Shown here: positions 1-8,572 of the stretch, piece after piece
Layout of the letters: each line of letters begins with the position of its first letter
Numbering within the stretch: the first letter of the stretch is position 1
DNA from: Amycolatopsis oliviviridis
Lineage (GTDB): Bacteria; Actinomycetota; Actinomycetes; Mycobacteriales; Pseudonocardiaceae
NCBI RefSeq assembly: GCF_014654365.1
Contig: NZ_BNAY01000001.1
Coordinates: forward strand, 620,001-684,000
Direction: 5' to 3'
DNA length: 64,000 nt
Made by a program: the position numbers and the translations under genes
The notes under the pieces: model-generated
What the model was told of the DNA's origin: nothing
Databases searched by the model: none
Seen by the model: the letters and a program-made list of their open reading frames with translations, nothing else

Positions 1-234
1 GCCCGGGCCGGGGTCGAGGCCAACGAAGACTGGAAGAGCTGGTGGGCCGCGGTGTCGGCCGACCCCGCGCTGCGGGCGGAGTTCACGGCCGACGAACTGG
101 GCGGCATCTCGACCGGCTACGGCAACAGGCTCAGCCCACAGGAACACACGAGACTGCTCCGGGAGGCGGGCTTCGCGGAGGTGGCGCCGGTGTGGCAGTC
201 CGGCGACGATTACGTCCTCACGGCACTGCGCTGA
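1..234 (+). CDS. C-terminal fragment of a probable SAM-dependent methyltransferase (5' truncated by window edge)
   Basis: The frame is open from base 1 to a TGA at 232-234 and gives 77 residues. The end of the protein (LREAGFAEV followed by a short strand and VLTALR) resembles the last helix and strands of class I SAM methyltransferases, where a 'LxxAGF' turn precedes the final beta-hairpin. The SAM-binding motifs would lie upstream of the window, so the family call rests only on this tail. The gene is followed by about 90 bases holding the MerR-type promoter of the next operon. Confidence 0.45.
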   Translation, partial: ARAGVEANEDWKSWWAAVSADPALRAEFTADELGGISTGYGNRLSPQEHTRLLREAGFAEVAPVWQSGDDYVLTALR

Positions 235-278
235 ACCTGACTCGACCAGGTGATTCACGCACGTCCGGCGCCGCGCGC

Positions 279-309
279 TTGACCTTGACACTGTGACAAC
301 GTCTTGACT
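279..309 (+). promoter_or_regulatory. MerR-type promoter/operator of the HEAT-MerR operon
   Basis: A -35-like TTGACC (279-284) is followed by a 21-bp imperfect dyad at 282-302 with arms AC.TTG.CAC and GTG.CAA.GT around a central T. A weak -10 (TTGACT) lies near 304-309, giving a 19-bp spacer. An over-long spacer filled by a dyad is the hallmark of promoters activated by MerR regulators through DNA untwisting. The second gene of this operon (1000-1995) encodes a MerR protein, so autoregulation is the simple reading. Confidence 0.55.
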
Positions 310-328
310 GGGATCAGGAGGTGGTCCC

Positions 329-1003
329 ATGAACCCGACACCCAGGACAACGCCGGACACCCGGCTGCTCGAGGCGCTGAGCGCGGAGAACTCGTCGACC
401 CGGCTCAAAGCGGCCATGACGGCCGGCTCGTATCCGGACCCCGGATACGTCGAGGCGCTCGTGGAGCGGTGCGGGATCGAGCCGGACTTCTTCGTGCGCG
501 ACATGCTCACCTGGGCGTTGACCAGGCTCTCGCCGGAGATCACGGTGCCCAGGCTCCGTGCGGAGCTGCGATCCGGGCATGCCCAGGCGAGAAGCCAGGC
601 GCTGCACACGCTGTCCAAGATCGGGGACAGGACGGTGTGGCCCGCGATCACGCGGACGTTGCTGCGCGACGCCGACGACAGTGTCGCGCAGAGTGCGTGG
701 CGTGCCGCCGTCGTCCTCGTCCCGGACGACGGAAGGAAAGGACTGGCCGTCGAACTGGCCGCCCAGTTCGGTCGGGGCGACAGGCAGGTGAAGCTGAGCC
801 TCAGCCGGGCTCTCGTCGCGCTCGGAGACGTCATCGAGCCGATGCTCAAAGCGGGGCTGGCGCACGGCGACCCGGTGGTGCGTGCGCACGCTCGTGCGAC
901 GGAGCGGCTCCTGCGCGACCCGGAAGCCGGGTACGACCTGGGCCTCGACGAGGCGAAACGGATCGCCGCGCTCGGCCCGGAGCGAAGTGAGGACTCGGCA
1001 TGA
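329..1003 (+). CDS. HEAT-repeat protein
   Basis: The protein has 224 residues and is built almost entirely of paired amphipathic helices typical of HEAT/PBS-lyase-like repeats. Examples are segments near residues 30-60, 65-95 (LRAELRSGHAQARSQALHTL), 100-130 and 150-185. There is no signal peptide or membrane segment, so it is probably cytoplasmic. The start is preceded by a strong ribosome binding site (CAGGAGGTGG) at about 317-326. Its stop overlaps the start of the downstream MerR-HEAT gene in an ATGA at 1000-1003, so the two are translationally coupled. HEAT repeats bind proteins or ligands and have no fixed catalytic role. The pairing with a HEAT-carrying regulator suggests the two proteins interact or bind the same signal, which is inference. 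Confidence 0.8.
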   Translation: MNPTPRTTPDTRLLEALSAENSSTRLKAAMTAGSYPDPGYVEALVERCGIEPDFFVRDMLTWALTRLSPEITVPRLRAELRSGHAQARSQALHTLSKIGDRTVWPAITRTLLRDADDSVAQSAWRAAVVLVPDDGRKGLAVELAAQFGRGDRQVKLSLSRALVALGDVIEPMLKAGLAHGDPVVRAHARATERLLRDPEAGYDLGLDEAKRIAALGPERSEDSA

Positions 1004-1995
1004 GGATCGGCGAGGTGGCCCGCCGCTCGGGAGTGAGTGCGCGGATGCTCAGGCATTACGACAATCTCGGGCTGGTGCGGCCGACGGGCAGGTCGACGAA
1101 CGGTTATCGCGAATACTCCACCGAGGACATCCGCCGGATCTTCCACGTGGAGGGTCTCCGTTCGCTCGGCCTGTCCCTGCGGGAGATCGGGAGCGCGCTG
1201 GCGGATCCCGCCTTCACGCCGTCGGTCCTGGTCGGCGATCTCATCCAGCGGACCGAAGACCGGCTGAAGCGCGACCAGGAACTCCTGGAGCGGCTCCGGA
1301 TGGTCGACGCCTCGGCGCCCGTCGGCTGGGAAGCGGCCCTGGGCATCGTCGAGCTCCTGCATGGGTTCACCTCGCCCTACGCGGCGCGCCGCCAGCAAGC
1401 CGCGCTGGCTCCCACCGAGGCCGTGCCGGTTCCCGCCGAAGTGCTGGCCGAGGCGGTCCTGGCCGAAACCGATCCGAACGTGGCCGGTGCCCTGCGATGG
1501 GCCCTGGCGCGGGCCGGGGGCGATGGTCTGGCGACTCTGTCGCCCGGCCTGCGTTCGAGCGAGGCGGACGTCCGGTATCGCGCGATCCTGGCCGTCGCCG
1601 AGATCCCCGGCGAAGAGGCGACCGCCGAACTCGTCCGGGCGCTCCAGGACCCGGATCTGACGGTGCGCGGGCAGGCCGCGCGGGCGGCGGGCTCGCGCGG
1701 TGTGCCCGACGCCGTGCCGATCCTCGTCGAAATGATCGTCGAGGGCGTGAACGACGTCGAGGCGGCCGAGATCCTGGGGACACTGTCGGCGGACCAGGGG
1801 AGTGCCGACCCGATCCTGAGCGCACTGGCCGGCGCGCTCGACGAGACCGGCGGGGACACCGCGGCGCGCCTGCGCCTGACCCAGGCCTTGGTCGAGATCC
1901 CGACGGACGGCGCGCGAGAACTCCTGCGGCGCTTGACCGACGACGCCGACAAGGTGGTCGCCCGCCTCGCCTCGGCGTTCGTGAAGGCGCCCTGA
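1000..1995 (+). CDS. MerR-family transcriptional regulator with C-terminal HEAT repeats
   Basis: The protein has 331 residues. Residues 1-70 form a classic MerR winged helix (MRIGEVARRSGVSARMLRHY followed by the GLxxPxR wing and the NGYREY motif). A dimerisation helix follows (about 75-110, 'LIQRTEDRLKRDQELLERLR'). Residues 140-330 carry HEAT-like helical repeats such as EEATAELVRALQDPDLTVRG. Most MerR effector domains bind metals or drugs through short Cys-rich or GyrI-like folds, so a HEAT effector region is atypical. No metal-binding cysteines are seen. The gene overlaps the HEAT gene upstream by 4 bases, and the operon promoter carries a MerR-like dyad, which suggests autoregulation. Confidence 0.9.
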   Translation: MRIGEVARRSGVSARMLRHYDNLGLVRPTGRSTNGYREYSTEDIRRIFHVEGLRSLGLSLREIGSALADPAFTPSVLVGDLIQRTEDRLKRDQELLERLRMVDASAPVGWEAALGIVELLHGFTSPYAARRQQAALAPTEAVPVPAEVLAEAVLAETDPNVAGALRWALARAGGDGLATLSPGLRSSEADVRYRAILAVAEIPGEEATAELVRALQDPDLTVRGQAARAAGSRGVPDAVPILVEMIVEGVNDVEAAEILGTLSADQGSADPILSALAGALDETGGDTAARLRLTQALVEIPTDGARELLRRLTDDADKVVARLASAFVKAP

Positions 1996-2013
1996 GGAGC
2001 GCCATAATCGAAT

Positions 2014-2039
2014 CTCCAGCGCCAAAGTCGGCGTTGGAG
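2014..2039 (+). terminator. Stem-loop after the HEAT-MerR operon
   Basis: A 10-bp stem (CTCCAGCGCC pairing with GGCGTTGGAG, one G-U) closes a 6-base loop 18 bases after the MerR stop codon. There is no T-run, as is usual in actinobacteria. It ends before the strong ribosome binding site of the next gene (AAGGAGGG at 2047-2054). Confidence 0.45.
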
Positions 2040-2061
2040 TGACGACAAGGAGGGCGGGCCG

Positions 2062-4317
2062 GTGACGTACTCGTCGCGCACCATCGTCGTGGTCGACGTA
2101 GCGGGATTCACGGCCCCAGAACGGACTTCACTCGACAGACTGGCTATCCGCCAAGGCCTGTACGAGGTACTGAAGACCGCCTTCGCCGGCAGCGATGTGG
2201 ACTTCGGTGAGTGCGCGGTCGAGGACCGCGGCGACGGCGCGCTGATCTTGATGCCGCCGGGGACAGAAGAAGCCGTCGTCGCGGACCGGCTGCCGGACCG
2301 CATCGCTGTCGCTCTCCGCCGCTACAACCACACCCGGACCCCGCAGGCATGGATGCGGCTGCGAGTCAGCCTCAACTTCGGCGACGTGCACCACGACGGA
2401 ACCGGGTGGGGCGGCGAAGCGATCGATACGGCTTTCCGCATCCTGGACGCGCAAGCCACGAAGGAAAAGTTCGCCGACACCAGCCTGATGGCGATGATTT
2501 CTTCGCGACGCTTCTTCGACGAGGTCATCGCGCGCGATCCAGGCCTGCTACCGGAGTTGTACACACCGGTAGAGGTTTCGGTGAAGGCTTTCACCGAAAC
2601 GGCCTACCTCCGGTTACACGGAGAAGGTTCCCCACCTGTCACCGAACAGCCGGGCACACCCGTCGCCGGTGGAGATCTTCTGGCCGCCTCCACGGTGGAA
2701 ACCCTGGCCATGTTTCCCGTCGAGGATCGGACTCCGCTGCGGCACCAGCTCACCATGGTGGACGTACCACAGCTGCCGGTGCTGATGAGCCGCGCGCTCG
2801 GTCCCTCGATCCCGTTGCCATCGCTCGCGGATGTCACCGACGCGTGGAGTGCCTTCCTCGTCCTCACCGACTACAACGCCGGACCGGACGGAATCCCGCC
2901 CGCGATCACCTTTCTTCGCTTGCTGGCCGAGCAGGTCGGCGGTGAGCTCGGGTCTCTGATCGACGCTTGGGTCCGCGACCAGGCGCGTGGGCTGCGGCTG
3001 GTCTCCGCTTTGGAGCGGCACTCATCAGCGCAGCCCGCGCCGACCTTTCACCTGGAATTTCCCAGCGCCGACCTCGACGACATGCTCGCGTACGACGGGC
3101 CGGACCTGGCCGGTCTGTTCGAGTCCGCTCCGCCGGACGCACCTTTGCTTGCCACACAGCAGCACGATCCGCCGGGATTCCCCATCTCGATCTACCTGTC
3201 CACCGCGGCCGGGCACGAGCTGGTCCAAGCGGCGGTCGAGGGCCTGGTGCGTATGGCCGGGGCAGAGATCATCGAACTGGGCGATCCCGAGATCGGTTCC
3301 TGGATGCGCCGCCTCGTCGGCCGGGTGAAAGACGCCGCGGACACCCCCGCCGGGCGGGAGGCCGCCGCCACGGTGGCACATGCGGCCGATGCCCGTTTCG
3401 TGCAGGCGCAAGACGCCGCCAATACCGCGACCCTGATGCAGAACCTGGCGCCTACGTTGACAGCGCTGCAACACATCCCCTCGGCGGTAGTCCGGGTCGG
3501 GGCACTGCTGATCGTGAAGAACGGGGACACCCTCGCCGTGCATCAACTCACCGCTGCCCAGCAATTCCACCTGAACCACGAACCCGATCTGCTCGCCTCA
3601 CCCCATGACATCCTGCGGGCGCTGGGCCTGCACGCGACCCAGGACACCGCCGCCGTGCCGGCCACCCCGCCGGCCCCACTCCGCGTCACCCCGCCGGCAC
3701 GGCCCGGCGGTGAACCGACGAACTGTGTCGGCCCGGCGTGGCAGCGGATCACGGCCTGGCTGCGCACCAACACACCGGCCACCGCCGCCACTCTGCGGCC
3801 CCCAGCGCCCGCCGCTGACATCCGCGCTGTTCAGCACACGATGGGCTTGGTGCTCCCGGACGATCTTCTCGAGTGGTGGCAGCTGACAGACGGCGTCGAC
3901 GGCGAGCGGGACTACCGTGCCGCTTTCACCGTCCCCGGCGTGTTCTTGCCGCTACCGGTGGCCCGGGTGCAAGAAACGTGGGCCGGCCTGAGCGCCTATC
4001 AAGACGAGAGCTGCTGCCACGCCGATGGCGGCCATCGGCAGCCCGCCGGTGAACCCACAGCCATGTTCTGCAGCGCGCTGATCCCCATTTGCCGCGCTCT
4101 CGACGGCTCCGTCCTCGCCGTCGACCTGCGCCCCGGCGCTCGGCGCGGACACGTGATGGACTGGGCGGCCCAGGCAGGTGCCCACTGCACCACCTGGCCC
4201 AACGTGAGCGCTCTGCTCAGCGACACCGCCGATCGCCTCGAAAACCACGACCCCACCCGACCGGCACAACCAGGGCGACCGTTCATCCGCGACGACGGCG
4301 TATTGACCTGGGCCTGA
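2062..4317 (+). CDS. Nucleotide-cyclase-like (CHD) and SUKH/SMI1 fusion protein, conflict-system type
   Basis: The protein has 751 residues and starts at GTG with AAGGAGGG 7-8 bases upstream. Residues 1-190 resemble class III nucleotidyl cyclases: the first metal Asp is in DVAGFT (D12), the second is in RGDG (D58), and LRVSLNFGDV plus GWGGEAIDTAFRILDA mark the core strands. The Asn normally found in 'VNxAxR' is replaced (ID), so cyclase activity is uncertain. Residues 215-330 are helix-rich and resemble effector-associated domains. A conserved actinobacterial helical block follows (about 400-520). Residues 550-751 resemble a SMI1/KNR4 (SUKH) domain (LPDDLLEWWQLTDGVDG). Cyclase-like domains joined to effector-associated and SUKH domains occur in proposed actinobacterial conflict systems. 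No signal peptide or membrane helix is seen. It is a single gene, convergent with the STAND regulator at 4341-6695. The biochemical role is unknown. Confidence 0.75.
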   Translation: MTYSSRTIVVVDVAGFTAPERTSLDRLAIRQGLYEVLKTAFAGSDVDFGECAVEDRGDGALILMPPGTEEAVVADRLPDRIAVALRRYNHTRTPQAWMRLRVSLNFGDVHHDGTGWGGEAIDTAFRILDAQATKEKFADTSLMAMISSRRFFDEVIARDPGLLPELYTPVEVSVKAFTETAYLRLHGEGSPPVTEQPGTPVAGGDLLAASTVETLAMFPVEDRTPLRHQLTMVDVPQLPVLMSRALGPSIPLPSLADVTDAWSAFLVLTDYNAGPDGIPPAITFLRLLAEQVGGELGSLIDAWVRDQARGLRLVSALERHSSAQPAPTFHLEFPSADLDDMLAYDGPDLAGLFESAPPDAPLLATQQHDPPGFPISIYLSTAAGHELVQAAVEGLVRMAGAEIIELGDPEIGSWMRRLVGRVKDAADTPAGREAAATVAHAADARFVQAQDAANTATLMQNLAPTLTALQHIPSAVVRVGALLIVKNGDTLAVHQLTAAQQFHLNHEPDLLASPHDILRALGLHATQDTAAVPATPPAPLRVTPPARPGGEPTNCVGPAWQRITAWLRTNTPATAATLRPPAPAADIRAVQHTMGLVLPDDLLEWWQLTDGVDGERDYRAAFTVPGVFLPLPVARVQETWAGLSAYQDESCCHADGGHRQPAGEPTAMFCSALIPICRALDGSVLAVDLRPGARRGHVMDWAAQAGAHCTTWPNVSALLSDTADRLENHDPTRPAQPGRPFIRDDGVLTWA

Positions 4318-4340
4318 CCTCGGCCACGGATCGGGCGGCG

Positions 4341-6695
4341 CTACAAAGCGCGCAAGTTTCGGATTTCCGGGGCTTTCCCGGATATCCACCTGACGTCCGG
4401 CCGGTCCGAGGGACTCGTCACGCAGGCCCGGAGGCCCTCGACCGCAAGGCTTTCGCTCCTGCGGTCGCCGCTCTGGCGGCTGATGGCCAGTGCCTGCTCG
4501 AAGCACTGCCGGGCTCGTCCCAGCCTGCCACTGGTCAGGTGCACCGTTCCCAGACCGGCGCAGGAACACGCCTCGCCCCGCCGGTCTCCGGTCTGGCGGC
4601 TGATCGACAGAGCCTGCTCGAAGTGGCGACGGGCCAGATCGATGAGGCCGTCGTCGAGACGGAGGAAGCCGAGCGCGGTACTCGCGACGGTCTCGCCCCA
4701 GCGATCGCGGCCGTCGGTGCTGAGCGACAACGCCTCCGCCAGCAGCGGCAACGCGGCCGTCCGTTCGCCCAGCTGCCGCAGCGAATCCCCCTGGCCCGCG
4801 AGCCCGCGTCCGATGCCGGTCGGGTCGTCCAGCTGCCGGTAGAGCATTACGGAACGGTCGAACCGCTCTACGGCTCGCCGGTGATCTCCCAGCTGATTGT
4901 GGATGAAACCCAGATGGGTCAACGTCTTCGCCTCACCACATGGGTCGGCGAGCTCACGGTCGATTTCCAGCGCCCGTTCGTGCTGCGCGATCGCCTCCTC
5001 GGTCTCGCCGCTCAGCCACGTCGCGACACCGAGATTCTTCAGGGTTTCCGCCTCCGCCCAGCGGTCGCCGGTACGTCGTGCGGCCTCGATCGCGTGCGAG
5101 TGGGTGTGCAGCCAGTCTTCGATGTGGCCTCGCAGCAGAAAGAAGTGCCAGAGCGCCCGGGTGAGTTTCCAGCAGTGGTCGTCGAGCCCGGACCGGTGCG
5201 CCAGTTCGACCGAGGCCACGAGAGTCCTCCGCTCGAGATCCAGCCAGTCGAGCGCCTCTTGCCTGCCGGCGAAGGTCGGGGCGTACCTGGGCTCGCGGGC
5301 CGGTGGCAGTCGTTCCGAACGCCTGCTCGGCTCCAGCAGCATGGCGGCGCGGTCGGCCGCGAGCAGCAGATGGTCGAGCAGGCGGCGAATCGCGGCCTCC
5401 TGCTCCGACGGCCGGGCCGCCGCGAGGGAACGAGCGTGGTCGCGGACGAGATCGTGGTACAGGTAGCGGTCGGCGCCGACCTCGTGCAGCATGTGCGCGT
5501 CGACGAGATCCTCCAGCAGACGTTCCGCCTGCTCCAGTCGTACATCGGCCAGTTCGGCGGCGTGGGCCGCGTCGATCTCGCCGCCGGGATGCAGTCCGAT
5601 CAGCCGGTACATACGCTGCTGGCGCGCGGTCAATTTGCCGTGGGACAGCGCGAAGGCCGCCTGCACGCTGCGTCCGCCCGACCGCAGTTCGGACAGCCGA
5701 CGGTGTTCGGTGCGCAGGCCGCGGTTCAGCCGGTCGGTGGTCCAGGCCGGGTGGTGCCGCAGTCGCGCCGCCGCGATCCGGATCGCCAGTGGAAGATGGC
5801 CGCACAGCTGGACGCTCTCCGCCACCGCGAGACGGTCACTCGAGTCCGCCGCCGGGCCCCTGACCCGGTCGAACAGGTCGACGGCGTCGTCGGTCGACAG
5901 CACGTCGAGGGTGAGCGTGCCGACCGCGTCCAGCTCCGCCAGCCGGCCGCGGCTCGTGATCAGGGTGAGGCAGTCGGGCTCGCCGGGCAGCAGCGGCGTC
6001 ACCTGCGCGGCGTCCGCGGCGTTGTCGAGCACGACCAGCGCGCGCCGCCCGGCCAGGCTGGAACGCCAGAGCGAGACCCGCTGTTCCACCGTCGCGGGGA
6101 TCGACTCTTCCGGCACCTCGGCCGCCCGCAGCAACGCTCCCAACGCGTCGGCGACGCTCATCGGCGGCACGCCGGTCGTGTGGCCGTGCAGGTCGAGGAA
6201 CAGCTGGCCGTCGGGATAACGGTCGGCCAGCAGGTGCGCCGCGTGGACGACGAGCGTGGTCTTGCCCACGCCCGCCATTCCGTCGATGGCCTTCACCTCC
6301 GCCGGGCCGTCCGGCGCGAGGGTTTCGAGCAACCAGCACAATTCCTCTTGCCGGGCGACGAAGTCGTTGATGTCCCGAGGGAGATCCTTGCGTAGAGCGG
6401 GAATCGGTGCGGGCTCCGTGTCGCCGTCGACGGCCGCCGGGCCGCGCCGAACCGCGTCGGCCAGATACCAGGCGCGGACCAGGGTCTTCGTCTCCGCCTC
6501 GCTCGCTCCGCACACCCGGCTCAGCCGCGTCACCAGACGCACGTCCGGTGGCAGCTTGCTTCCGGTGCAGTACCGGTGGAGCGTCGACTGGCTGAGGTCG
6601 AGCCTGCCCGCCAGCGCGTGGTAACTGCGCCCTGAGCGAATCTTCAGCGCCTCCAGCAGCGCGGCGAAATCACGACCTGAATGGTGTTCCGACAT
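4341..6695 (-). CDS. STAND (NB-ARC) ATPase transcriptional regulator with HTH and TPR repeats
   Basis: The protein has 784 residues. Order: an XRE-like helix-turn-helix (about residues 8-70, ALAGRLDLSQSTLHRY); a linker; an NB-ARC ATPase with P-loop GMAGVGKTT (139-147), Walker B ALVVLDNA and an 'ITSR' sensor; a winged helix (YLYHDLVRDHAR); then TPRs including LTHLGFIHNQLGDHRRAVER and two near-identical EQAL.ISRQ.GDRR units. This is the architecture of SARP-associated/AfsR-like signal-transducing ATPases without the SARP domain. I chose the ATG at 6695 because GAGGGG lies just upstream; a TTG two codons earlier is also possible. It is convergent with the cyclase-SUKH gene, 23 bases from its stop. 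The target genes are unknown. Confidence 0.88.
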   Translation of the reverse strand: MSEHHSGRDFAALLEALKIRSGRSYHALAGRLDLSQSTLHRYCTGSKLPPDVRLVTRLSRVCGASEAETKTLVRAWYLADAVRRGPAAVDGDTEPAPIPALRKDLPRDINDFVARQEELCWLLETLAPDGPAEVKAIDGMAGVGKTTLVVHAAHLLADRYPDGQLFLDLHGHTTGVPPMSVADALGALLRAAEVPEESIPATVEQRVSLWRSSLAGRRALVVLDNAADAAQVTPLLPGEPDCLTLITSRGRLAELDAVGTLTLDVLSTDDAVDLFDRVRGPAADSSDRLAVAESVQLCGHLPLAIRIAAARLRHHPAWTTDRLNRGLRTEHRRLSELRSGGRSVQAAFALSHGKLTARQQRMYRLIGLHPGGEIDAAHAAELADVRLEQAERLLEDLVDAHMLHEVGADRYLYHDLVRDHARSLAAARPSEQEAAIRRLLDHLLLAADRAAMLLEPSRRSERLPPAREPRYAPTFAGRQEALDWLDLERRTLVASVELAHRSGLDDHCWKLTRALWHFFLLRGHIEDWLHTHSHAIEAARRTGDRWAEAETLKNLGVATWLSGETEEAIAQHERALEIDRELADPCGEAKTLTHLGFIHNQLGDHRRAVERFDRSVMLYRQLDDPTGIGRGLAGQGDSLRQLGERTAALPLLAEALSLSTDGRDRWGETVASTALGFLRLDDGLIDLARRHFEQALSISRQTGDRRGEACSCAGLGTVHLTSGRLGRARQCFEQALAISRQSGDRRSESLAVEGLRACVTSPSDRPDVRWISGKAPEIRNLRAL

Positions 6696-6804
6696 CCCCA
6701 ACCCCTCACGGAAAATCCCGTGCCCCTAATAGATCAGGATGCCACGGCTCGCTCCCGGCCGACCACGGCCGATTTGCCGCCACCGGCCGCGATCACCGTT
6801 CCTC

Positions 6805-6822
6805 GTCCCACGGCCGTGGGAC
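6805..6822. repeat. 18-bp perfect palindrome in the gap upstream of the STAND regulator
   Basis: GTCCCACGGCCGTGGGAC is a perfect loop-less palindrome. It lies in the 6696-6915 gap between the STAND regulator and the beta-propeller gene, about 110 bases upstream of the regulator start. A gapless palindrome of this size looks more like a dimer-binding operator than a terminator. I see no gene in the rest of the gap. Confidence 0.4.
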
Positions 6823-6915
6823 GCCGAGCCTGATAAGACCAGGTCAGCCCGCCCGCCGAGTCCGGCCGTCCCACACCCCTGGCGCCATGGCCATGGCTCA
6901 CCGCAGCCTTGAGGG

Positions 6916-7928
6916 GTGCTGGCGGCGCCGTTCGCACTGGGCGGGCTGCACAAGCCGAGTGGTCCGACCACGATCGCCACCGCGATGGGGGAGGGAGCGG
7001 TCGTGAACCGTGTCTACGTGGCCGGGATGGACACCGACACCGTGTCGGTCATCGGCGCCGAACCAGCCGCCGTGACCACCGTCCGGGTCGGCGCGAGACC
7101 CTTCGCGATCGCGCTGACCCCGGACGGTGGCACCGCCTACGTCACGAACCTCGACGATGACACGGTGTCGGTCATCGACACGGGGAAAGACACCGTCGTG
7201 GGTGAGATTCCCGTCGGTGCCAGACCCGTCGGGATCGCCGTCGCCCCCGGCGGCGAACGGGCGTATGTCAGAACTACCTCGGTCACGAGATTTCCGTGGT
7301 CGACCTGCGTGCCGGCCGGGTGATCGGCGCCGTTCCCGTCGGATCGAATCCCACCTCGACGGCCGTATCCCCCGACGGCTCGCTGGTCTACGTGACCAAC
7401 TACGAAAGCCATGACGTCTCCGTGATCGACGCACGGGTGAACGAGGTCGTGGCGAGGTTGGACGTCGGCAGGCAGCCGAGCGGCGTGGCCTTCGGTGGCC
7501 GAGGCGACCGCGTGTACGTGACGAACACCGGCGACGACGACAGCGCGGTGACGATCATCGATCCTCGCGACCACACCGTTGTCTTAAGGGTTCCGGTCGA
7601 ACGGGGACCGTATGGGGTTTCCGTCGGGGATCTGCTTTTCGTGACGCAGTACTACTCCGACAGCATCGTCGCCCTCGACCCTCTCGACGGCCGGGTCGTG
7701 CTGAGGACGCCGGTCGGGCAGCGTCCGGAAAGCGTCGCGATTTCTCCGGATACCGGCCGGGTGTACGTCAGCAACCGGCACAGCCACGAGGTGTCCGTCA
7801 TCGACATGGTGTGCGGTGCGGTCGTCGCGACCATCGCGGTACGCAACCCCGGTGGCATCGCCGTTGGCACGAGAGCTGTGCGTCGGAGTGACCCGTTCCT
7901 CGTACGTGCGCATCGCCGGGCGATTTGA
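6916..7928 (+). pseudogene. YVTN-family beta-propeller protein, frameshifted
   Basis: Two overlapping frames together encode repeats of about 42 residues with the YVTN pattern (AYVTNLDDDTVSVID, VYVTNYESHDVSVID, VYVTNTGDDDSAVTIID, VYVSNRHSHEVSVID), as in surface-layer/quinohaemoprotein-like seven-bladed propellers. The first frame (6916-7323) leaves the repeat after GERAYV near 7267. The repeat resumes in another frame as QNYLGHEISVVDLRAGR. One missing base at about 7265-7272 explains this. The proposed GTG start has no clear signal peptide, so the 5' end may also be damaged. The C-terminus, after AVRNPGGIAVG, ends in non-repeat sequence. It is either a decayed gene or a sequencing error. Confidence 0.6.
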
Positions 7929-8035
7929 GCGCGCCGATCCAGCGAGACGGGGCGATTTTTCTTTGCGTTTCCCGCCGGACCGAGGTTCATGGAATAGGAT
8001 GATCCCGGTATATCCGAAACGGAAAGGCATTGTGC

Positions 8036-8461
8036 ATGACAAGTCGGTTCGAATGGTTGACGATCGACAGCGTCGATCCGCGGCGGCTGGCGGATTTCTG
8101 GTGCGACGTTCTGGGTTACGTCGTTTATGCGGACAAGAACGGCGCCGCGGTCGAGATCGGGCCCGATCCGGAGGAGCCGGACGAACAGCGGTTGGCCGCG
8201 TTACGCGGCGGGCCCGCTGTGCCGAGCATGGTCTTCGTCCGTGCTCCCGAGGCCAAGACCATCGCCAAGAACCGGCTGCACTTCGAGATCTGCCCGATCG
8301 ACAGTGACCAGCAGACCGAACTGAAGCGGTTGCTCGCGCTCGGCGCGTCCACGGCGGATGTGGGACAGGGAGACGGTCGGTCGTGGGTGGTACTAGCCGA
8401 CCCGGAAGGAAACGAGTTCTGCCTGGCACGCAGTCTCGCACCGGGGGAGTTCGAACTTTAG
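8036..8461 (+). CDS. VOC (glyoxalase/bleomycin-resistance-like) family protein
   Basis: The protein has 141 residues, starting at ATG with GGAAAGG 8 bases upstream (a TTG two codons earlier is an alternative). It has two babab modules: FEWLTIDSVDPRRLADFWCDVLGY opens the first, and NRLHFEICPID with DPEGNEFCLA closes the second. Likely metal or ligand positions are in LHFE and NEFC. The second-half motif 'WVVLADPEGNEFC' is the usual signature of actinobacterial glyoxalase-like domain proteins of unknown substrate. It is a single gene, probably cytoplasmic. The substrate cannot be read from the sequence. Confidence 0.85.
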   Translation: MTSRFEWLTIDSVDPRRLADFWCDVLGYVVYADKNGAAVEIGPDPEEPDEQRLAALRGGPAVPSMVFVRAPEAKTIAKNRLHFEICPIDSDQQTELKRLLALGASTADVGQGDGRSWVVLADPEGNEFCLARSLAPGEFEL

Positions 8462-8572
8462 CGCGCGCTGACCGCCCACTCCGAAAGCCCGGTCCGGGAG
8501 TCCTAGCCAGGCAGTAAGTCAGGCATGCCCCCAGATTGTCCCCGAGGTGGATCACTGGCTTGACATCTTGGG

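Noticed and set aside
4089..6395. 768-codon plus-strand frame opposite the STAND regulator
   Set aside because: It is antisense shadow coding. The minus strand carries the P-loop, HTH and TPR motifs.
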